A stretch of DNA of 5,771 bases, taken from NCBI GenBank assembly GCA_046727435.1, contig JBKPCR010000291.1:1-5771 (forward strand), in the 5' to 3' direction. The notes beneath the pieces were generated by a model. That model saw nothing but the letters and a program-made list of their open reading frames with translations, had not been told where the DNA came from and ran no database searches. The translations under genes and the position numbers were made by a program. Shown piece after piece: positions 1 through 4,130 of this stretch. Origin of the DNA: CAVPRW01 sp046727435 [NCBI: bacterium] (GTDB taxonomy: Bacteria; Tectomicrobia; Entotheonellia; J063). How positions within the stretch are numbered: position 1 is the first letter of the stretch; each line of letters opens with the position of its first letter.

Positions 1-1050
1 GGAGAAGAACTCCCAGATATCCCGGTTCGATTTTTGACCCTCACGGAGCAGGTAAAAGAGACCGGTGCGGAAGACGTCACGAGCGGCGTTATACCAGTAG
101 ACGTCCTTCGACTCCTTCGGAGGCTCGTAGAGTGAGGTGCAGAGGACATCGAGATCGGGGTAATCGCGGACTTCGTTAAAGAAGCTCCATGGAACGGACC
201 GCCGGTCGAAGGGATAGAAGATCAGGTCCTGTGGCCCCAAGTGCTTTCCGCAGAACTCCCCTTTCACATCGTAGATAACGCACTTGTTTACTCCCGCGGT
301 TAAAGCGCGGCGCGCCTTGAGCGCCGTCAGATAATGGTTCAGGAACACAGACTTTCCAGTTCCAGAGGTCCCGAGGACCAGAATATGCCGGCGAGACACG
401 GAGTCGGGCACGGACGCCTCGCCCAGGCGAAGAGGAACGGACGCAGGATTCTCCTTCTCTTCCTGCTTGATAGCCTGGTTGAGCGCAACTTTCATTCGCT
501 CGAATGGCATGAGGTCTGCGCCCCGCACGAATTCGGTCTTTGAAGACCTCCGGTTCAGTTGGCTGAAAATGATAAAGTAGACCAGACCGAAGACAGGGAA
601 GAAAAGCAGGCTGATCGGAAAGATCCACCGGAGTTGTTCCACGCGGCCTTTGGTGATCCAAAGAATCGCCTTCCGGTAAGTTTCCCTCGGCACTTCCCGT
701 TGCCGGAAAAAGGGCTGAAGCTCCGGCTCGACGACTTCGAGTTTATCCGGACTTCCCATGTGCTTTGAACTGAGCTGGATCCTGAGGTAGTTCTTCGGAT
801 TCAGCGAAACGTAATACTTGAGCAACGAAAACACCGGGAGACGTGGGACGCCTGGGTTCACGTTGAGCCGCAGCTTTCCATCTACAACCCGCAGCTCGGG
901 GATCGGACCGGCAACATAGCGGGATAGAACGGTAGTGATCACGCCGGCATAAAGAATTGAAGCCAGCAGGAAGCCGACTACGGCCATCTGGATGTACATC
1001 CTAGCGGCCGAGATCGCACGATCGTGGGCTACGTAGGCACGTGAGGCCAT
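1..1050 (-). CDS. Type IV coupling protein, TrwB/TraD/VirD4 family (3' end beyond window)
   Basis: This is the N-terminal 350 residues of a conjugative coupling ATPase, the inner-membrane hexamer that links the relaxosome to the type IV secretion channel and pumps the DNA strand. The reading frame is open to the left edge, so the C-terminal part is missing; TrwB-like proteins are usually about 500 residues or more. Two hydrophobic segments are visible, at about residues 19-42 and 142-162, with a small loop domain between them, as in TraD. A Walker A motif, GTSGTGKS, lies at 227-234. Further on, YPFDRR...WSFFNEV (279-294) matches the segment following Walker A in TrwB as I remember it. FVRGADLM (174-181) resembles the TraD N-terminal segment before the nucleotide-binding domain. 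The start at 1050 is chosen because AGGAAG (1059-1064) lies 8 nt upstream. The stop codon of the preceding 36-aa ORF falls inside that ribosome site, suggesting coupling. The family call is firm; choosing TraD or TrwB as a name is not. Confidence 0.93.
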   Translation of the reverse strand, partial: MASRAYVAHDRAISAARMYIQMAVVGFLLASILYAGVITTVLSRYVAGPIPELRVVDGKLRLNVNPGVPRLPVFSLLKYYVSLNPKNYLRIQLSSKHMGSPDKLEVVEPELQPFFRQREVPRETYRKAILWITKGRVEQLRWIFPISLLFFPVFGLVYFIIFSQLNRRSSKTEFVRGADLMPFERMKVALNQAIKQEEKENPASVPLRLGEASVPDSVSRRHILVLGTSGTGKSVFLNHYLTALKARRALTAGVNKCVIYDVKGEFCGKHLGPQDLIFYPFDRRSVPWSFFNEVRDYPDLDVLCTSLYEPPKESKDVYWYNAARDVFRTGLFYLLREGQKSNRDIWEFFS

Positions 1051-1062
1051 CGGGGGCGCTTC

Positions 1063-1173
1063 CTATTCCAACCGCTCGGAAAGCCCGAGCCTGGTGTTTT
1101 TGGCTTCGTCAATCGTTCGGCGCATCACCCCAGAGAAACCGTCCCATACCCGAATGTTTCCACGGTAAGACAT
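1063..1173 (-). CDS. 36-aa micro-ORF between RHH protein and coupling protein
   Basis: This short frame starts with ATG directly abutting the TAG stop of the preceding gene (TAGATG). GGAAAGG at 1180-1186 lies 6 nt upstream of the start. It ends with a TAG that sits inside the Shine-Dalgarno of the coupling-protein gene, so it fills the gap between the two genes. The product begins MSYRGNIRVWDGF and ends GLSERLE. It is charged, with a likely helical C-terminal half (IDEAKNTRLGLSERL) and no membrane segment or metal-binding motif. I do not recognise it. It could be a real small conjugation accessory protein, or a coupling leader whose translation delivers ribosomes to the next start. The start, spacing and perfect fit between two genes support translation; the short length leaves doubt. 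Confidence 0.6.
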   Translation of the reverse strand: MSYRGNIRVWDGFSGVMRRTIDEAKNTRLGLSERLE

Positions 1174-1506
1174 CTAGTACCTTTCCAATCTTTCAATCAG
1201 CCGGTCGGTTTCCTTGTTCAACACGTTGCTCAACGCCCCCAAGAAGGTACGGAACTCTTCAGGATTGACGTCGGGCTTTCTTCCATAGGAGTAAATGATC
1301 TGACAGACGAACTCGAACTTATTTGCGAGTTCCGCGCAAATAGCCGCCTGCCGCACGAGTTTAGTCGCTGCATCGGAGTAAGCTTGATCTAAGAGCTTGA
1401 GGCGGACAAACTCTTGGACAGTCATCCCCGCGGTCGCGGAAAGCTGAGAAAGGGTGTCCCACTCCGCTTCGGAAAATTCGAGACTTAAACCAACACCTTG
1501 CTGCAT
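1174..1506 (-). CDS. Probable ribbon-helix-helix DNA-binding accessory protein (TrwA-like position)
   Basis: This is a 110-residue protein. Its first 42 residues have the pattern of a ribbon-helix-helix fold: a short strand (GLSLEFS, 6-12), a helix (EAEWDTLSQLSATAG, 13-27), a turn, and a second helix starting with TVQEFVRLKLL (29-39). The rest is probably helical (residues 45-74 and 82-108) and could serve for oligomerisation. RHH proteins such as TrwA of R388 bind oriT, help the relaxase and repress their own operon. TrwA also lies immediately upstream of the coupling protein in R388, as this gene nearly does here. The start at 1506 is fixed by AGAGGAG (1514-1520) with a 7-nt spacing. The gene follows the coiled-coil protein after 18 nt and abuts the 36-aa ORF. 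The fold is inferred by eye from sequence pattern; a role at oriT is inferred from context. Confidence 0.72.
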   Translation of the reverse strand: MQQGVGLSLEFSEAEWDTLSQLSATAGMTVQEFVRLKLLDQAYSDAATKLVRQAAICAELANKFEFVCQIIYSYGRKPDVNPEEFRTFLGALSNVLNKETDRLIERLERY

Positions 1507-1524
1507 AGGAAGTCTCCTCTAAGG

Positions 1525-2364
1525 CTAATGATTGAACTCGATGACACCATGGTTGCGTGTGGACTGCCAACCAGAGGCGTCCTTCATGACAAGAAGTTTT
1601 CGGCTCGGATGATCAGGGTCCTGGAGCAGCTCAAGGGTTCTGTGCCACTCAGCGAGCTTGATGAGCACGGCGCGGTTCTTCTCGACCTGCTGGACCAGGT
1701 CAGCGCGTTCCCCTTTGATACGACCTTCGTACCATTGATGGAGAGAAAACCAGGAACCCAGCGACAATGCGCACGCAATGAGAAACGTGGCCAGGGCATA
1801 GGCTCCAAGGTGAACCCGGCGGGCCAGGGCGGCGTTTTGAGTCAGAGCAGCCGCAGCTTGATCGCTGCGCGCGATGGCATCATCGAATGCACCGTTCGAC
1901 CCGGCAAGCTCAGCCAAACGGGTCTCGAGCGGATGAAGAGCCGTCTCCAGGCTGACACTCAGGAAATCGGCCATGCGCCCGGCGACTCTTTCGGCTCCGC
2001 CGCGCGTGGCTTCTTCAACTTGCTCGTGCATTTTCGTGAGATCCTGGCGAACGTGTTCTGCTTCCTGTATGACTTGGCCGGCGCAATTCGCGCTGGCTTC
2101 CGAACTGCGGCGCGCGTCGGCACTGAGGCGGTCAATCTCCTGTTTCAACCGCTCGATCTCAACCGCAGCCGCCTGGACGGCGGCAGGAATGGTTTCATAA
2201 TAGGTTTTATAGAGCTGGAGAATGCGCAGCAGACGTGCCAGTTCAACATCATTCGGGCTGATCCCGGCCTCATGCAGATTCTGGAAAAATTCAGCCTTGT
2301 GCTGATCGGCGAGGTCAGCGACGAGGTCGTTAAACAATGTTTGCTGTGCTTCTGGAACGTTCAT
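1525..2364 (-). CDS. Coiled-coil single-pass membrane protein (StbC/TraM-like position)
   Basis: This 279-residue protein has a soluble helical N-terminal part and a long heptad-rich stretch at about 62-120 (IERLKQEIDRLSADAR and following). One membrane segment lies at about 185-207 (VHLGAYALATFLIACALSL), followed by a second short coil (217-236) and a polar tail. There is no signal peptide. The start ATG overlaps the stop of the ParA-like gene (ATGA, 4 nt), and GGAAAG at 2371-2376 sits 6 nt upstream. Its place after an HTH protein and a ParA-like ATPase matches R388 stbC and RP4 traM. Clear sequence identity to either is not something I can see. A role as membrane anchor for the ParA-like partner or for the relaxosome is inference. 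It also resembles in architecture the coiled-coil/TM mobilisation proteins such as MobB, so that is an alternative. Confidence 0.85.
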   Translation of the reverse strand: MNVPEAQQTLFNDLVADLADQHKAEFFQNLHEAGISPNDVELARLLRILQLYKTYYETIPAAVQAAAVEIERLKQEIDRLSADARRSSEASANCAGQVIQEAEHVRQDLTKMHEQVEEATRGGAERVAGRMADFLSVSLETALHPLETRLAELAGSNGAFDDAIARSDQAAAALTQNAALARRVHLGAYALATFLIACALSLGSWFSLHQWYEGRIKGERADLVQQVEKNRAVLIKLAEWHRTLELLQDPDHPSRKLLVMKDASGWQSTRNHGVIEFNH

Positions 2365-3113
2365 GGTGCACTTTCCGATCTGTTCAGTGACCCAGACAGA
2401 AGCTCACGAACCGGATCGAGTTGGTCATAAACCGCCTGCTGAAAGCGGCGAAGCCGCGCTCTAACCATCAGCCGGCCGAGCAGCGGTCCAATGTCTTTGC
2501 CCCGGGCAGACATGCCGTTGGCAGAATCCAGGACCTCCGCAATTGTTAGATTCAGCCTTTCGAGTTCGGTCACATACTCGTCATCGAGGCGTGGCAAGAG
2601 CACGTGGTGCGGGCAGAACTTCCTGCGGAAGCTGAGAGCCTCGTTGCTTCCATCGTAATCGGAAAGGAAGTCCCCATCTTTGAGGTTCCTGAACACGACA
2701 TAGGTAACATGATCCCGCAGCGCGGCCACCCAATTAAGAAAAGATTGGACACTGTCAGGCGAGCTGGTAACAGAAGCTACACACACGAAGCTGAGGTCCA
2801 GGGAGTTGAGCTCTTCAAACGGCACGTCGAGCCACCAATCGAGGACCTCTCTGCCCGTGCCTGCCTTGAGGTCAGCGACGATCAATGAAGTGCCGTTGAG
2901 AGACTTCTCAATCAGGACATCGTGAGATGATTTCTTCTTGATCTCAATCTGAATAGCCTCCGGGAAGAAGCGGGAGAGAGTCCGGTTCTCATCGTCAAGA
3001 TCCAGCAGCAGCGGATCGGCACCGTGCCCGCGCAGGTAGGTAATCAAGAATCGGGCCGCGGTGGACTTGCCGGTCCCACCCTTGGCGCCGGCTGTAAAGA
3101 TGATGTTTGCCAT
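2361..3113 (-). CDS. ParA/MinD-family ATPase of the conjugation region (StbB/TraL-like)
   Basis: This is a 250-residue P-loop ATPase. The N-terminus has a deviant Walker A, KGGTGKST at 11-18, with the signature lysine K11 typical of ParA/MinD/Soj proteins. The next segment, LLLDLDDENRTLSRFF (35-50), sits where the switch I region lies. IVADLKAGTGREV (78-90) sits where ParA proteins have the hydrophobic Walker B-type strand followed by switch II. There is no N-terminal DNA-binding extension, as in small ParA, StbB and TraL proteins. The start overlaps the preceding stop by one base (TAATG), and AGGAGG (3121-3126) is 7 nt upstream. Related ATPases in R388 (StbB) and RP4 (TraL) are known from conjugation leader operons, where StbB is needed for transfer. 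Here it probably partners the upstream HTH protein and the downstream membrane protein. Classical partition is the alternative, but no typical ParB is present in the window. Confidence 0.9.
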   Translation of the reverse strand: MANIIFTAGAKGGTGKSTAARFLITYLRGHGADPLLLDLDDENRTLSRFFPEAIQIEIKKKSSHDVLIEKSLNGTSLIVADLKAGTGREVLDWWLDVPFEELNSLDLSFVCVASVTSSPDSVQSFLNWVAALRDHVTYVVFRNLKDGDFLSDYDGSNEALSFRRKFCPHHVLLPRLDDEYVTELERLNLTIAEVLDSANGMSARGKDIGPLLGRLMVRARLRRFQQAVYDQLDPVRELLSGSLNRSESAP

Positions 3114-3523
3114 TAGTGTCCCTCCTCTTCGAGCTTTTTACGGATCGCGGCTGCCACCTCGGGCGGAAGCCGGGTCAGGTTGTAGCGGTCGCTGGGCGTA
3201 AACTGGAACTCAACCTCACTATTGCTCCGATTGAACTGGTGTTTCAGCGACTTCCGCTCGGCGGGCAACGCCTTTGCGGCTGGCAGGCGGGGAACAGAAG
3301 GAGGCTTTCTTTCTATAGCGTCTTTGCCAAAGCCAAACATTTTGCGGCCGCGGGACCTCACCTTAATGAATTTGAAGATGGCCGGAGCCTGAATGCTAAG
3401 GTTGTACTTCTGCCGGAGCAGCTCGGCGATTTGCTCGTATGTCATGGGTGGCTTTCGACGCCTCAAAGCGACGATTTCGTTTTGATAGGGAATGAGGCGC
3501 GATCTGTACGGCTTACCGGGCAT
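3113..3523 (-). CDS. Small helix-turn-helix protein (StbA/TraK-like position), presumed array-binding protein
   Basis: This is a 136-residue basic protein. The N-terminal part (residues 6-55) has a recruitable helix-turn-helix pattern: RSRLIPYQNEIVALRRRK, then MTYEQIAELLRQKY (27-40) as first helix and supporting turn, then IQAPAIFKFIK (44-54) as probable recognition helix. A proline- and lysine-rich linker follows (72-100). The C-terminal motif YNLTRLPPEVAAAIRKKLEEE (114-134) looks like a short helical interaction tail. An in-frame TGA at 3539-3541 lies just upstream, so ATG 3523 is the only good start; its ribosome site is weak (GAG, 3530-3532 region). It is the first gene after the GTGGAAA array. 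In R388, StbA, an HTH protein, binds direct repeats in its own promoter near oriT; RP4 TraK similarly binds next to oriT. I infer the same here. The family name itself is not confirmed. Confidence 0.82.
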   Translation of the reverse strand: MPGKPYRSRLIPYQNEIVALRRRKPPMTYEQIAELLRQKYNLSIQAPAIFKFIKVRSRGRKMFGFGKDAIERKPPSVPRLPAAKALPAERKSLKHQFNRSNSEVEFQFTPSDRYNLTRLPPEVAAAIRKKLEEEGH

Positions 3524-3560
3524 CGTAACTCGCAGTCTTCACAAGAAGATGATTGGTTCT

Positions 3561-3595
3561 GAAGTGGAAATATGTTTCCGCTCTATTTCCACTTC
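3561..3595. repeat. Palindrome 1 of the GTGGAAA array
   Basis: GAAGTGGAAATA (3561-3572) is repeated in inverted form as TATTTCCACTTC (3584-3595), a perfect 12-bp match with an 11-nt centre. A shorter inverted pair, GGAAA (3566-3570) and TTTCC (3575-3579), is nested inside the left part. A further TTCCAC copy follows at 3593-3598. The palindrome is 37 bp upstream of the HTH gene start, a good place for an autorepression operator. Confidence 0.9.
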
Positions 3596-3611
3596 CACGC
3601 AGAAACCCTCA

Positions 3612-3655
3612 GAAGTGGAAATAAAGTGGAAACGTGTTTCCTCTTTATTTCCACT
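3612..3655. repeat. Palindrome 2 of the GTGGAAA array
   Basis: AGTGGAAATAAAG (3614-3626) is repeated inverted as CTTTATTTCCACT (3643-3655), a perfect 13-bp match. Inside it sits a second palindrome, GGAAAC-GT-GTTTCC (3628-3641). The left edge repeats palindrome 1 directly: GAAGTGGAAATA occurs at 3561-3572 and again at 3612-3623. TATTTCCACT also occurs twice, at 3584-3593 and 3646-3655. The two palindromes are therefore diverged copies of one unit. Exact GTGGAAA elements across both: plus strand at 3564, 3615 and 3626; minus strand at 3586-3592 and 3648-3654. Confidence 0.9.
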
Positions 3656-3663
3656 CGACGACG

Positions 3664-3684
3664 CCTCGAAGAAACCCTTCGAGG
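3664..3684. repeat. Hairpin, 8-bp stem (candidate oriT hairpin)
   Basis: CCTCGAAG (3664-3671) pairs with CTTCGAGG (3677-3684) around a 5-nt loop. The plus strand continues TATTGCGTCT (3685-3694). There is no T tract on either side, so it is not an ordinary intrinsic terminator. In R388 the relaxase recognises a hairpin directly followed by TATTGTCT and the nick; the similarity here suggests, but does not prove, the same function. Confidence 0.75.
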
Positions 3685-3691
3685 TATTGCG

Positions 3692-3728
3692 TCTCGGATC
3701 TGGGGAGTCCTTCGCCCCAGATCCGAGA
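3692..3728. repeat. Perfect 14-bp inverted repeat
   Basis: TCTCGGATCTGGGG (3692-3705) and CCCCAGATCCGAGA (3715-3728) are exact inverted copies around a 9-nt loop. The stem is GC-rich and would be stable as RNA or single-stranded DNA. It lies 36 bp after the stop codon of the 117-aa gene, so it could end that transcript. However, on the minus strand it is followed by CGCAATACC, with no U tract, which argues against a classical terminator. A structural element of oriT or a dimer protein site is the alternative. Confidence 0.9.
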
Positions 3729-3764
3729 ATTTCCATCACCACATTTATGGCTACCCGGCATGGC

Positions 3765-4118
3765 CTATGCATACGAGCACCCGCCCTGGAATGGCACCGA
3801 GGACACGGGATCCGCGGTGCTTAAAACGATGCTGGACACCCACAACCCGGTACCTCGCTCCTCCTGAAGTGGTGCTACCTGGACAGCTCCCAGCTTACCA
3901 ATTCCAGCATCCTCAAAAATCCGGTCGAGGCATTGGCCGGCCACCTCGATAGTGCAGAATGTATAGCTGAGACGCACCAGCCGACCTCGTTCGAGGAGCT
4001 CGGCCTGGGCCAACCACTGATCCGGTATCAACCGGCTCACGCCGCAGGCTGTGACGAACACGCCGCCAATCGAGGCCGAGCGGAGCGAGGCGCGGGGAAC
4101 ATAACACTGGAAAGGCAT
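3765..4118 (-). CDS. 117-aa protein of unknown function coupled to the relaxase gene
   Basis: This 117-residue product begins MPFQCYVPRASLRSASIGG. An ATG five codons earlier (4133) overlaps the relaxase stop, but the start at 4118 is preferred because AGGAG (4126-4130), part of the TGAGGAG that includes the relaxase stop, lies 7 nt before it. The central part, RLVRLSYTFCTIEVAGQCLDR (residues 46-66), looks like alternating beta strands leading into a helix (LDRIFEDAGIGKL); the C-terminal third is low in predicted structure. There are no membrane segments or recognised catalytic motifs; the two to three cysteines are not arranged as a zinc site. I do not recognise the family. Stop/Shine-Dalgarno overlap with the relaxase gene implies co-translation, so a role in relaxosome function or plasmid maintenance is likely but unproven. 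Confidence 0.72.
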   Translation of the reverse strand: MPFQCYVPRASLRSASIGGVFVTACGVSRLIPDQWLAQAELLERGRLVRLSYTFCTIEVAGQCLDRIFEDAGIGKLGAVQVAPLQEERGTGLWVSSIVLSTADPVSSVPFQGGCSYA

Positions 4119-4125
4119 GCTGAAT

Positions 4126-4130
4126 CTCCT
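4126..4130 (-). promoter_or_regulatory. Ribosome binding site overlapping the relaxase stop codon
   Basis: On the minus strand TGAGGAG joins the relaxase stop TGA (4132-4130) to AGGAG (4130-4126), spaced 7 nt from ATG 4118. This decides the start of the 117-aa gene over the in-frame ATG at 4133, and it predicts translational coupling to the relaxase. Confidence 0.75.

Larger units (their letters stand above)
3524..3764. other. Non-coding regulatory/transfer-origin candidate region
   Basis: This is the only sizeable gap between genes. From 3561 to 3728 it is almost entirely inverted repeats: two nested GTGGAAA palindromes, an 8-bp-stem hairpin and a 14-bp perfect inverted repeat. It separates the relaxase/117-aa unit from the HTH-led operon, where a shared oriT, operator and promoter would be expected. 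The position between a relaxase gene and a StbA-like gene supports an origin of transfer. The promoter for the HTH operon must lie here or read through from the relaxase genes; I see no convincing -35/-10 pair. As an oriT call this is inference from repeat structure and gene context. Confidence 0.5.

Noticed and set aside
176-661. 161-aa minus-strand reading frame
   Set aside because: It lies in another frame of the coupling-protein gene, whose true frame carries the Walker A motif and two membrane segments.
1498-2430. 310-aa plus-strand reading frame
   Set aside because: It is antisense to the coiled-coil membrane protein, which has a proper ribosome site, an ATGA overlap with its neighbour and a coherent domain pattern. 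The plus frame shows no recognisable domain and no operon context.
3569-3597. Possible minus-strand promoter, CATATT as -10 with TGGAAG 17 bp upstream
   Set aside because: The -35 matches TTGACA at only three positions, and both boxes are simply parts of the repeat units. Too weak to annotate.
3561-3655. CRISPR-like or iteron origin interpretation of the repeats
   Set aside because: The units are inverted and overlapping without regular spacers, and no Cas or Rep protein is present.
3692-3728. Rho-independent terminator
   Set aside because: The stem is strong, but neither strand shows a T tract after it.
3539-3772. 77-aa minus-strand frame through the repeats
   Set aside because: Its repeated ISTSE peptides come only from the GTGGAAA palindromes. 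It has no good ribosome site and covers the entire non-coding array.
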